From the NCBI RefSeq assembly GCF_949987515.2, contig NC_082688.1:77132731-77196730 (forward strand): a stretch of 64,000 nucleotides of DNA, in the 5' to 3' direction. Below the pieces are notes generated by a model, which worked only from the letters and a program-made list of their open reading frames with translations, did no database searches and was not told where the DNA came from. The position numbers and the translations under genes are program-made. This DNA is from Delphinus delphis (taxonomy: Eukaryota; Chordata; Mammalia; Artiodactyla; Delphinidae). Of the stretch, positions 22,991 through 33,540 are shown one piece after another (positions within the stretch are counted from its first letter, which is position 1; each line of letters starts with the position of its first letter).

Positions 22991-23849
22991 AAATTAAAAA
23001 AATTACACTGTAGTGGGGAAAAAGCTTTGAAAGGAATCTAGGGAGCCATTGGAGTAGAAGACACAATCAATAGGAAATGGACATGGGAAGGATGTGGAGA
23101 GAGTCCATGGACTTTGTTCTTCAGGATACCCAGGGAATGTGGCTGAGCTTGGTAACAAGGAGTTGTCACTCAGGACTGTAGATTATCCAGAGAAACTGGA
23201 ACTGCCTAGGTCTGGATAGTAACTAATAATCTAGCACAGATGAGCATGCCGAACAGAAAAGGCAAACTCTGAAATGGAGAGAAATATTGAAGATAATATG
23301 CGGGGAGAGCTCTGGTGAGAATTACTGAGCTTTTTACTTTAGCTAGATCACCTGGCTTGAATTGATATTTAAAATTAAAATATATACACATTTCAGCATT
23401 TATCACGCACTATTTAGGATTGTAAAAAGGAAACACAGAGTCTCTGGTTAACAAGTTTGTGATTAACAGCTCAGAATGTATATTAACAAGTTTATTGATA
23501 ACCAGGCTGCTATAGCAAAAGAGGTAGCTAGCTCTGTGGCAAGTATTCCAGGATTGATTGACAAGGGGAGAAGTTGAAGGACATGCCAGGTGATGAGAAC
23601 AGGCCATTAGTAATGAAGTAAGAGCTTTTCAAAACTGGAAACATTTACCAGTGTGTGATGGCCTAGTTGGAATAATTTGTGCAGTTTATTTTCTAGGGGT
23701 AAAACCTATTTGCATACAGTTTCCTGCTGTGAAATTTGCACATGACCAAGCTGGTTTAGAGAACCTTCTTTGTTGTGGAGCCACTGATGTGACTGGAGAG
23801 GCTGCTAAGGTCACTCTTTCTGGGAGACTTTCAGTGTTTGATTGATTGA
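22991..23849. other. Unclassified intergenic DNA
   Basis: No gene or recognised repeat is seen. A 64-codon plus frame at 23651-23845 shows no family resemblance. Confidence 0.4.
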
Positions 23850-23905
23850 TAGAGCCATTCATTCAACCAACAGACATTAATTGGTAACCTGCTCTGTGCC
23901 TATCA
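23850..23905 (-). repeat. Short L2/MIR-type tail fragment, antisense
   Basis: 'attcattcaaccaacagacattaattggtaacctgctctgtgcc' is a diverged complement of the common ancient-repeat tail whose antisense reads 'ttcattcaacaaatatttattgagcacctactatgtgcc'. Confidence 0.5.
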
Positions 23906-23914
23906 GTAGCGTGT

Positions 23915-24090
23915 CATGCGTAAGAACTCTGATTTTGAAGACAGGCAAAGCTGGCTCCAAATCACAACTCTTAGGCTTAACGAGTCTGAGTTTTCTTTTG
24001 AAAAAGTGTTAACTCCTGCATCTCGGTTTCAACATCTATAAAAGGGAGTGAATCATAGCTCTCACATGTCATGTTGCTGGGCTTAGGGGG
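23915..24090 (+). repeat. MIR SINE fragment
   Basis: 'aactctgattttgaagacaggcaaagctggctccaaatcacaactct' followed by 'ggtttcaacatctataaaagggagtgaatcatagct' matches the tRNA-related head and core of MIR with many changes. Confidence 0.65.
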
Positions 24091-24656
24091 CACATTGTGT
24101 ATCAGTTGAGAAAGGTTTCTGGCTCAGAAAGCTCAGAAAATGTAACAATACTTTTTGTTGCAACTTCACTAAGAGAATAGAAATGTTGTGTGGAGCACAG
24201 AGGATTACCCCTTGCGTGATGCATAGGTGGGACTCAAAAATATTTCCAAGAACTTAATTGCCTCCAGTGAGAATTAAGCCTGAATCTTCAAGTTGAATGT
24301 AAAATATTGAGAACCATACAAGGTATAGAGAACACATATTCAATAAAAGAGAATATGTCATGTAGAAGTTATATCGACATGTAGAAGAAAAAGTAGATAT
24401 TTTTGAAGTCTGTGCAATAAAGGAAATATTCACTGGATAAGATATGTAGCCACATTAGGTAGCATGAGCTGAAAGCCTTCTCTTGAAAGTCACCTACAAG
24501 GAAAGGTGAGGAAGAGATCATTCATGCACAAAGTCACTTATTAGCTCATTCACAGTGAGACTCTGAATGATAAAATGAAAAACGTATTTCTCTTGTGCCA
24601 GATGGCCATTCATATTCTGGGGCTGTGTATTCTCTGTGGCTCTCTGCCTGTCTCTA

Positions 24657-24657
<1 letters not shown>

Positions 24658-24694
<37 letters not shown>
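24658..24694 (+). repeat. (TC)n microsatellite
   Basis: About 17 uninterrupted TC units. It is likely length-polymorphic. Confidence 0.95.
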
Positions 24695-24696
<2 letters not shown>

Positions 24697-25568
24697 CCCA
24701 TTACTACTGATTTGGTGGCCTATTCTACAGACAGATGATTTTTGAAACATTAAATGAGTCGAGAATTTTTTGAAAAAAAATTGATAACTTGTGGATGGAA
24801 TTCGAGGTATTAGAGATTAGACTGACCCCCACATCAAAAACAAAACAAACCAAAACCAAAACCATAAAGTCACAGAGTTCTGTAATCTTGCCATGGAATG
24901 TCTCTTAGGAAATGAATTGAGGGAAATGTCTTTAACTGGCATTCAGATTTCTAACATAGCTGTACGTACTTCCCTTTAGGGAAGTTTTAGAGGAGAGGTT
25001 ACCCATCCCAGCTTGATCTGAATATGGTTAGCCTTCCATTCTTTAATTATGGAGACTCACAGGCCACAGAACTGAGGGAATAGCTTACTTATTGCTAGGG
25101 GCTATCTTTGCTGCACATTTTTAAAACAACTTTGATGAAAACAACAAAGAGTGAGGTAGAGGTCAATAGTAATAAAATCTATTCTTCAAAACTGGAAATA
25201 TGTAACAAGCATGAGACATCTAGGATGACTACAAATAGACAAATCACAAGTCAAGGTCATAAACCTGTTTGTGAATATGCTTAATGTATCTCATAAGAGT
25301 AAAAGATTTTAGATGACAGAAATTACTTTTGCAAAAAGTTTTAAAATGTCAAGAATAACATTATTGACTCAGCCTGTGAAATTATTCTCTTTCTGTCTCA
25401 TTCTACCTCTGTTTATTTCTCTTAATTATTTCTTGTTTACTTATTCTCTGGAAGTTGCTATTTGTGTGTTTGGAGTGTTTTTTAATCTAATTCTCTAGAG
25501 CTACTTCCTGGAATTTCTCAGTTGGTGTGAGAGAATGTAGCCAAGAACTGGTAGTCATATTTTTAGAC

Positions 25569-25598
25569 TATCCATGTTCGAATATACGAATATGGATA
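25569..25598. repeat. 12-bp inverted repeat, 6-nt spacer
   Basis: TATCCATGTTCG (25569-25580) and CGAATATGGATA (25587-25598) are complementary except at one position, with spacer AATATA. The sequence context gives no indication of function. Confidence 0.7.
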
Positions 25599-26009
25599 GG
25601 GATGGTATTAGAATTCCACTACCCCTAGTACTAACATGTCTATAGGTACCTTATTTCCTCCCATTGTTTCTTCTCTTTCTCCTCATGATCTTATGTTCTT
25701 TTTCTCTTTATTTTGCTGCCCATGTGTTTGGTGTAGAATGTGGGATTGTTTAAGAAGGTTAAGGCCTGAAATAGGACTGAAGGCAAGTATGAGGCAGCTA
25801 GGGAATTCAGAGTGTCATTCCCAATTTGTCTGAGTGCTTAGTAATAATTGAATAATAGTTCCTCTTCAACATAAGACTCTGAGGAACATTGACATTCACG
25901 AAATCTTCCAACACAAACCTTGACAAGTATGTATTTAATGACCTAGTTCACATAAGAGAAGGACTATTAATATCTTGGAGAAGTGAGTAGTGTAAGTAGA
26001 GGAATCATT

Positions 26010-28024
26010 GCCAACATGTGCTATCTGTTTTACATTTGGTAGTGTATGTATGTCTCTCACTTCGTCCCAGCTTACCCTTCTCCCTCCCTGTGTCCTCAAG
26101 TCCATTCTTTACATCTGCATCTTTATTTCTGTCCTGCCCCTAGGGTCTTCAGAACCTTTTCTTTTTTCTTTTTTTAGATTCCATATATGTGTTAGCATAT
26201 GGTATTTGTTTTTCTCTTTCTGACTTACTTCACTCTGTATGACAGATTCTAGATCCATCCACCTCACTACAAATAACTCAGTTTCATTTCTTTTTATGGC
26301 TGAGTAATATTCCATTGTATATAGGTGCCACATCTTCTTTATCCATTCATCTGTTGATGGACACTTAGGTTGCTTCCATGTCCTGGCTATTGTAAATAGA
26401 GCTGCAATGAACATTTTGGTACATGACTCTTTTTGAATTATGGTTTTCTCAGGGTATATGCCCAGTACTGGGAATACTGGGTCATATAGGTAGTTCTATT
26501 TTTAGTCTTTTAAGGAACCTCCATACTGTTCTCCATAGTGGCTGTATCAATTTACATTCCCACCAACAGAGTAGGAGGGTTCCCTTTTCTCCACACTCTC
26601 TCCAGTATTTATTATTTGTATATTTTTTGATGATGGCCATTCTGACCAGTGTGAGTTGATTCCTCTTTATAGTTTTGATTTGCATTTCTCTAATGATTAA
26701 TGATGTTGAGAATCCTTTCATGTGTTTGTTGGCAATTTCTATATCTTCTTTGGAGACATGTCCATTTAGGTCTTCTAACCATTTTTGGATTGGGTTGTTT
26801 GTTTTTTTGATATTGAGCTACATGAGCTGCTTGTATAGTTTGGAGATTAATCCTTTGTCAGTTGCTTCATTTGAAAATATTTTCTCCCATTCTGAGGGTT
26901 GCCTTTTCATCTTGTTTATGGTTTCCTTTGCTGTGCAAACGCTTTTAAGTTTCATGAGATCCCATTTGTTTATTTTTGTTTTTATTTCCATTTCTCTAGG
27001 AGGTGGGTCAAAAAGGATCTTGTTGTGATTTATGTCATAGAGTGTTCTGCCTATGTTTTCCTCTAGGAGTTTGACAGTGTCTGGCTTTACATTTAGGTCT
27101 TTAAGCCATTTTGAGTTTATTTTTGTGTATGGTGTTAGGGAGTGTTCTAATTTCATTCTTTTCCATGTAGCTGTCCCAGTTTTCCTAGCACCACTTATTG
27201 AAGAGGCTGTCTTTTCTCCATTGTATATTCTTACCTCCTTTATCAAAGATAAGGTGACCATATGTGCATGGGTTTATGTCTGGGCTTTCTGTCCTGTTGC
27301 ATCGCTCTATATTTCTGTTTTTGTGCCAGTACCATACTGTCTTGATTACTGTAGCTTTGTAGTATAGTGTGAAGTCAGGGAGCCTGATTCCTCCTGCTCC
27401 ATTTTTCTTTCTCAAGATTGCTTTGGGTATTCGGGGTCTTTTGTGTTTCCATACAAATTGTGAAATTTTTTGTTCTAGTTCTGTGAAAAATGCCATTGGT
27501 AGTTAGTTTGCTAGGGATGGCATTGAATCTGTAGATCGCTTTAGGTTGTATAGTTATTTTCACCATGTTAATTCTTCCAATCCAAGAACATGGTATATTT
27601 CTCCTTCAGTTTGTATCATCTTTAATTTCTTTCATCAGTGTCATAGTTTTCTGCATACAGGTCTTTTGTCTCCTTAGGTAGGTTTATTCCTAGATATTTT
27701 ATTCTTTTTGTTGCAATGGTAAATGGGAATGTTTCCTTAATTTCTCTTTTAGATTTTTCGTGTTCAGTGTATAGGAATGCAAGAGATTTCTGTGCATTAA
27801 TTTTGTATCCTGCTACTTTACCAAATTCATTGATTAGCTCTAGTAGTTTTCTGGTAGCACCTTCAGGATTCTCTATGTATAGTATCATGTCATCTGCAAA
27901 CAGTGACAGCTTTTCTTCTTCTTTTCCGATTTGGATTCCTTTTATTTCTTTTTCTTCTCTGATTGCTGTGGCTAAAACTTCCCAAACTATGTTGAGTAAT
28001 AGGGGTGAGAGTGGGCAACCTTCT
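26010..28024 (-). mobile_element. LINE-1 copy 2, truncated at both ends, antisense
   Basis: Runs from within the 3'UTR (26010, 'tgctatctgttttacatttgg') into the RT domain of ORF2 (28024). The terminal CCAATAAAGATG end and poly-A seen in copies 1 and 3 are absent, which simple 5' truncation cannot explain. An internal deletion near 27600 joins 'catggtatatt' to 'tctccttcagtttg'. The family is close to copies 1 and 3. Confidence 0.9.
26180..28024 (-). pseudogene. LINE-1 ORF2 fragment (RT palm to C-terminus), copy 2
   Basis: The 135-codon frame at 27622-28029 begins with [20 protein letters not shown] (RT motif before the catalytic loop) and includes [16 protein letters not shown] with both catalytic aspartates, then [13 protein letters not shown] and IKYLGINL. 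Downstream fragments give FRLPDF-type and [16 protein letters not shown] motifs, KKMWHLYTMEYYSAIKRNE and RWMDLESVI. The frame is broken repeatedly, and the stop used by copy 1 is bypassed by a shift near 26180. The endonuclease and ORF1 are missing. Not functional. Confidence 0.88.
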
Positions 28025-28099
28025 AACATGCAAGGATCTTTAAAACAAGCGTTTTAACTATGTTAAAAAATTGCAGGGAAATATTTTAGTAAAAAACAA

Positions 28100-28840
28100 G
28101 GAATATCATTAAAGAAATTAAAACTAAAATAGAATGAAGTACAGATTATATAATATGATGATATCTGATATCAAATATGCATTGGCTGGGCTTAAGAGCA
28201 ATTTGGAGACTAAAGAAAAAAATCTTTGAACTTGAAGGCAGCTCAATGAAGTTACCAAAACTACAGTAAAGAGCGAAGTATTTGAAAAAAATTCAATAGA
28301 GTGTCAGTGGCTTGTGGGATAATAACAAGCAGACTAGCATACATGCAACTGGAATCTCAGAAATAGAGATGTGAGAGAGAATAAAGCCGAATTTATTTTT
28401 AAAAGATTATTTTCTTCCTCAGTTTTGAGAAAACTCACGAGCCCACTGATTCAAGACCTTGACACACACCAATCAGGTTAAATACCCATCATAACTAAAC
28501 TGTTGAAAACAGAGAAAATATTGAAGCAAAACAAAACCAAAACCCCAAAACACCAGCAGTGTAAGAGACACGTTACATACAGGTGAACAAGAGTAAGAAA
28601 TATAAGTAACTTCTCATCAGAAAAAAAGCAAGGCACAAAACAATGGAAGGACATCTTAAAATGTTTAAAGAATAAAGAAAAAGTCAACTTAGAACTCTTT
28701 ATCTAGTGAAAATGTATTTCACAAATGAAAGCAAATAAAGATTATTTTAGGTAAATAAAACCTAAGAGAATTTGTGTCTAACAGACATGGACTATATGAA
28801 ATGCTGAAAGAAATTCTTCAGGCTAAAGTAAAAAATAACA
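28100..28840 (+). pseudogene. ORF1 remnant of the ancient L1
   Basis: Nucleotide blocks match L1/HAL1 ORF1 in order: 'gaacttgaaggcagctcaatg' (28227), 'ggataataacaagcagactagcatacatg' (28318), 'gagacacgttacatacaggtgaacaagagtaagaa' (28565), 'acttctcatcagaaa' (28609) and 'actatatgaaatgctgaaagaaattcttcaggctaaag' (28790-28827). There is no usable frame. Confidence 0.8.
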
Positions 28841-29216
28841 GAAACTAGGATCTAATTGTAGGAATGGGGAGAGTGGGAAATTGTAAAATTTGTGCAAATA
28901 TAAAGATTTATTTTTAAAAAAAATTTTTAAAGAAAATTAAATGTTAAAATCAAAAGAAGTAACAACGTATTGTCAGGTTTATAAAATATGTAGAAGTAAA
29001 GAATATGCCACTAGCACAACAGGTAGCACCGGGATAAATGAAAATATATTGTTGTAAGGTTTTATTACATTTATGTGTAGTGGTGTAATATTACTTAACA
29101 GTAGACTGTCATAAATTCAAAAGGAATGTTTGAATTCTTATGGTGACCACTGAATATTTACAAATGGATACAGCTCAAAAGGCAATAAAGGAGATAAAAT
29201 GAATTATATTTCTTTT

Positions 29217-29453
29217 AAAGTACTCAGCGCAGGGCTTCCCTGGTGGCACAGTGGTTGAGAGTCCGCCTGCTGATGCAGGGGACACTGGTTTGTGCCCCGG
29301 TCCGGGAAGATCCCACGTGCCGTGGAGCGGCTGGGCCCGTGAGCCGTGGCCGCTGGGCATGCGCGTCTGGAGCCTGTGCTCCGTGGTGGGAGAGGCTGCG
29401 GCGGTCAGAGGCCCGCATACCGCAAAAAAAAAAAAAAAAAAGTACTCAGAGCA
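29217..29453 (+). mobile_element. CHR-2-type SINE inserted in ancient L1
   Basis: Body 29232-29423 and poly-A tail to 29441. A near-perfect duplication AAAGTACTCAGCGCA / AAAGTACTCAGAGCA (29217-29231; about 29439-29453) flanks it. Several CpG sites have changed to CA or TG (CACGTGCCGTGGAGCGG region), so it is somewhat older than the copy at 21890. Confidence 0.95.
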
Positions 29454-29825
29454 AAAGAAGGCAGACAAGTAGGGGAAGAGGAACAAAGCACAGCTGTTTC
29501 AAATGGAAATCAATTAGGAAGATGGCTGACTTCGACCCAAGAGTATTAATAATTTCCTTAAACATAAATGATCTAATCAATCATATTAAAAGGCAGAAAT
29601 TGTCAGACTGGATACAAAGCAAGATACTACTCTATGCCACTGAGAGGAAATGTTTTTTAAATGTGAAAGGACAAATACATTAAAAGTAGAAAAATGAAAT
29701 GTATAAACCATGAAAATAATACTCATGATAATTTGCTATATTAATATCAGACACAGCAGACTTCAAGTAACAGTACATTACTAGAGAAAAAGACATTCAA
29801 TAATGATGAACGGGGCATTTCACTA

Positions 29826-30180
29826 AGAAGACACAGGAGGGTTTCCCTGGTGGCACAGTGGTTAAGAATCCGCCTGCCAATGCAGTGGACACGGGTTCAA
29901 GCCCTGGTCCAGGAAGATACCACATGCCATAGAGCAACTAAGCCCGTGTGCCCCAACTATTGAGCCTGTGCTCTAGAGCCTGTGAGCCACAACTACTGAG
30001 CCCATGTGCCTAGAGCCTGTGCTCCACAGCAAGAGAAGCCACCACAATGAGAACCCCGTGCACCACAATGAAGAGTAGCCCCCACTTGCTGCAACTAGAG
30101 AAAGCCCATGTGCAACAATGAAGACCCAACACAGCCAAAAATAAATAAATAAAATAAATAAATACAAAGACGACACAAGA
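29826..30180 (+). mobile_element. Long CHR-type SINE (CHR-1/CHRL-like) inserted in ancient L1
   Basis: Body 29839-30137 plus an (AAAT)n-type tail to about 30166. The head resembles CHR-2 (GGGTTTCCCTGGTGGCACAGTGG, B box GGTTCAAGCCC at 29894-29904), but the middle is the longer, CpG-poor type with repeated 'gagcctgtg' and 'caacaatgaagacccaac' before the tail. An imperfect duplication AGAAGACACAGGA / AGACGACACAAGA flanks it, and the L1 'agaagacacaagaatcct' sequence continues after it. Confidence 0.92.
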
Positions 30181-30501
30181 ATCCTGAATGTGTATGCACC
30201 TTATAACAGAAATTCAAAGCACATAAAATTTAATAGGTATAAAAGAAGAAATAGCCAGAACTAAAGTTATATTTGGAGATTTCAACATTCCTTCCCAATA
30301 ATTGAAAGAGTAGACAAAAATAGTAGTAAGAATATGAGAGGTTTGAATAACACTGTCAACCAACTTGATCTATTAGACATTTTGGGACTCTAAACCCAAT
30401 GAAGTCAGAATACATATTCTTTTCAAATGCAACTAGAATGTTAATTAAGATAGATAATATGCTGGGCCATAAAATGTCTCAAAATGGCAAAGGACTGAGA
30501 T

Positions 30502-30743
30502 CATAGAGTGTGGTTTTTTTTTGTTTTGTTTTGTTTTTTTGCGGTACGTGGGCCTCTCACTGTTGTGGCCTCTCCCATTGCGGAGCACAGGCTCCAGATG
30601 CGCAGGGTCAGTGGCCATGGCTCACGGGCCCAGCGTCTCCATGGCATGTGGGATCTTCCCGGACTGGGGCACGAACTCGTGTCCCCTGCATCGGCAGGCG
30701 GACTCTCAACCACTGCGCCACCAGGGAAGCCCCATAGAGTGTG
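30502..30743 (-). mobile_element. CHR-2-type SINE, inverted, inserted in ancient L1
   Basis: Minus-strand CHR-2 (5' end at 30732, tail = T/TTTTG run at 30514-30540) with an exact 11-bp duplication CATAGAGTGTG at 30502-30512 and 30733-30743. L1 sequence is continuous across it. Plus-strand frames of 75-87 codons are the SINE read backwards. Confidence 0.97.
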
Positions 30744-31050
30744 CTTTTTGACCACAGTGAAATTAATTTAAAAATTGGTAACATTCAGGTATTCTGAAAG
30801 ATCCCTGAATGTTTGGAAAGGCGACAACATATTTGAAATAACAACTATACCAATGACATGACAAGAGAATATAGAAAGTATTTCAAGTTAATGATAAATT
30901 TTAAAAACATAACATCTGTGGGATGCTGCTAAGGATTCCTTAGAGAGAAATGCATGGCTTTAAATCTGTTCATTAGAAAGGAGGACAGCTTTCACAATCA
31001 GTGATCTAAGTTTCCATCCAAAGAATCTAGAAAATGAAGAGCAAATTAAA

Positions 31051-33364
31051 AGATGTGGAGAGAGGTTGTGATACCAGCAAACAGTTGAGGGAGGTGCCTC
31101 CAGACTTATTTAAATGTGCACAAGCCGAGCAGAGAAGGCTTGAGTTGACACTCATCCAACATAATACCTCTCTCTCTCTCTCTCATCCCTGCCCAACCAA
31201 CATACCACACATAGACACATACATTTTCTCTCTGGAAAAGCCTAATGAGTAAGGTAGCTAGAAAATCTTCAACCCCCAGGTCAATCGGAGTGTGCTTAAC
31301 ATTGTGACATACAGAAAACTTGCCTTATTCATGCATTTTTAGTCAGCTGCAGTGACTCTGTTACATAAGACCCAGAAATATTAGCTATGGTAACCTGGCA
31401 TAAAATGCTAGAAAAGAGGAAGTGCCTTTTCAAAAGGATGCAGAATTCTTATAAATCATCTATAAATGGGTTATATTTCAGTAGCAATAATCTGTGGCAT
31501 CTACTCTTCAAAGCAAGAGATCCTGAGGAGAGGCAACAGTAACAGTTGTGCCTGAGAGCAACAATGCTAACTTATTTACTATCCTTTGTTAATCTCTCTA
31601 TTATTTTCGAATTATGTTGATTTTGAAACTAGTGTGTTTCAGTATCCTGGCTTCCTCCTTAGATTTTCCATTGTCTCATAGTCACCAGTAGTTATTCTGA
31701 AAAAAATACTCCATGTATTAGGACTGTGGGAATGAAGCTGGTATCTAGCGGAGTTAGCAGAGTCGTGTTTCCTAGAGACCTGTGTGCAGGAGCTTTTCCA
31801 TGATGTACATACAGCCTCTCCACTGTCCTCTTGAGATGTTTTCTTCAGTCCCATTGTTTTCTACACCTGACTGTTAGACTCATCTTTCAGTCTTAAGTTC
31901 TTCATTGTGAATAGGATGTTTTAACATTAAGAGATATTTTATTAAGAAGCCTTATTCCAGCAGGGGAAAAACAAACAAATTTGTTCAAGTTTTGTTGGAG
32001 AGAAAAATAAATTTATAAGCTTTCAAATTTCAGACTTTCTAAGCAAATATTAATAACAAGTTTGAACTCTATATATTTGAGGGACATCATGGAAAGAAGA
32101 CAAATACTTGTTAAGGATGGAAACCAGAAAACCCATCCACAGTTCATCATACAGATACACAGATCCATTTGTGAAAAAGAGGAATGCAGCTTAGCCTCCT
32201 GCTAGAGCTGTATGTCTTGGACTTGGCAGACAGTGTTTACTTATAAGCCAGAGAAAGGGAGCACAGAAAGGAGAATCTATGTGTGACTATTTTTTCTATC
32301 CCACTCCATAGTGTCACATTATTTTGAATGATGAGCATAAACTTTTCCATTGTGTTATAAAATATTAACAGACTTCTAGTAATGGATTTTCATAATGGGC
32401 ATTCTCTAAGAGAAAATGTACCTATTAAGAAATGGCAGGATGTTGTAGAAGGATCTGAGATTTGTAAAAGCCTTATGGAGGAGGGGGTAGGAATTATCCG
32501 TAGGAGTATATTTTCTGATGGTAAACAGAAGGTGCTCATCTCTGATGCAACTGAGCTGTGTTTCACACCCGCACATGTTTCTTCCTGCAACATACAGGGA
32601 AGCATACATTTCAGAAATTAGATAACATTTCTGGTGGGTTTTTTCCTTTTCTGTTTAGAACAAGAGCTATTCTCAGTGTTTATACCTTTTCTGCATTCTT
32701 TTTATTTTCCTCTCTTGCTCTTACATTTTCACATATTTGTGATGACTTTTCTTGTTCAGTTAATGGTAGTTATGTAGTAACTCCAATTGACTATATAATT
32801 ATGGTAAAAGTGTGTTTGGTGGTATTATTATTGGGATTAATCAGGAATGTCAGGGTTTGACATGGAGGGAGAACAAAAAGAAAGGGTATGGGAAACAGCC
32901 AGATTCCATATCCTCTGTGGGTTGGGTGACCAGAGACAACCCTGTACTGGAAAGGAAATTTCTCTTTGTCCTCTGACCTACTCTATTTCCACATTAGGCA
33001 GATGGCCCTGTCTACTATCTATACCAATATTTGGTGCTGTGTGTTGTGGCCATTAGTGGTTTTGAGTTTTAAAGATGAGGACATTCATTTAAGGAATAAG
33101 ATTTCAAATGAAATCCTCAAGGTCTGGGCATGATGAACATATACACGCATTTTACTATACTTTAGACTTTCTTAGCTAAATAAGAAGTAACCAAATAGAT
33201 GTGAGGTAGGCTGTATACTTGGGAAATATGTTTAAGTTTAGGTGAACTTTTTGAAGTTTCTAAAGAAAGGAAAGACAAATTTAGGGAAATGGCTTTTAGG
33301 AGTAAGTCTATGTATTAAAATATAAATGGATAATTAGGGAAAACGTAGGAAACTCTAAAAAGTT
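31051..33364. other. Unclassified intergenic DNA
   Basis: No gene is recognised. A short (CT)n lies at 31171-31184. Frames such as 32558-32860 (100 codons, hydrophobic) have no family resemblance, flanking signals or splice context. Confidence 0.4.
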
Positions 33365-33540
33365 ATACCTTTGTAACCTTTTTAAGCCTCTGGGCTTTAG
33401 TTTTCAGTCTCTAAAATGGAATTACTATTCTCTCCTATATGAAGTTACTTTGCAGATTGAATGAGATGTTGTTTGTAAACCGACTGCTTGGATTACCTGG
33501 CACTCAGTATGGGCTCAATAGATGTAGCTAGGGTTATTTT
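33365..33540 (+). repeat. MIR SINE fragment
   Basis: 'tttgtaacctttttaagcctctgggctttagttttcagtctctaaaatggaattac' and 'gcagattgaatgagatgttgtttgtaaaccgactgcttggattacctggcactcagtatgggctcaatag' follow the MIR core and tail in order. Confidence 0.82.

Larger units (their letters stand above)
24091..26009. other. Unclassified intergenic DNA
   Basis: Contains the (TC)n run and a short inverted repeat listed separately. No gene is visible; the longest frames (60-65 codons) look random. Confidence 0.4.
28100..31050 (+). mobile_element. Ancient LINE-1 (L1M type), sense, split by three SINEs
   Basis: Contiguous L1 order on the plus strand: ORF1 coiled coil to C-terminus (28100-28840), inter-ORF region ('gtataatattacttgaaggtagactg'-like block at about 29076-29110; 'aaaggagataaaatg' at 29186), ORF2 start (about 29530) and endonuclease (to 31050). 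SINEs at 29232-29440, 29839-30166 and 30514-30732 interrupt it; removing them restores alignment-like continuity. The L1 is highly diverged and predates all three SINEs. It ends near 31050 in the region after the endonuclease. Confidence 0.88.
29530..31050 (+). pseudogene. ORF2 endonuclease remnant of the ancient L1
   Basis: The frame at 29243-29683 ends in SLNINDLINHIKRQKLSDWIQ, a decayed L1 endonuclease N-terminus. After the long CHR SINE the frame resumes as 'atcctgaatgtgtatgcacctt', 'gttatatttggagatttcaacattcc' (the VGDFN motif region, 30268) and 'gataatatgctgggccataaaa' (30453). After the inverted CHR-2 it continues with 'ttgaccacagtgaaattaa' (30748, from the SDH-type motif) and 'tgtgggatgctgctaaggattccttagag' (30917). 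Many stops are present. Confidence 0.82.

Noticed and set aside
24658..24694. Direct-repeat arrays considered as CRISPR-like
   Set aside because: These and the other arrays are simple microsatellites or short tandem repeats without unique spacers, in a mammalian genome.
29846..29904. tRNA-like A and B boxes suggesting tRNA genes in the CHR elements
   Set aside because: They are the tRNA-derived heads of SINEs. The cloverleaf is not preserved downstream and the sequence continues into the SINE body and tail.
32558..32860. 100-codon plus-strand frame with hydrophobic stretches
   Set aside because: No resemblance to a known family, and length and composition are within chance expectation for AT-rich DNA with many T-rich codons.
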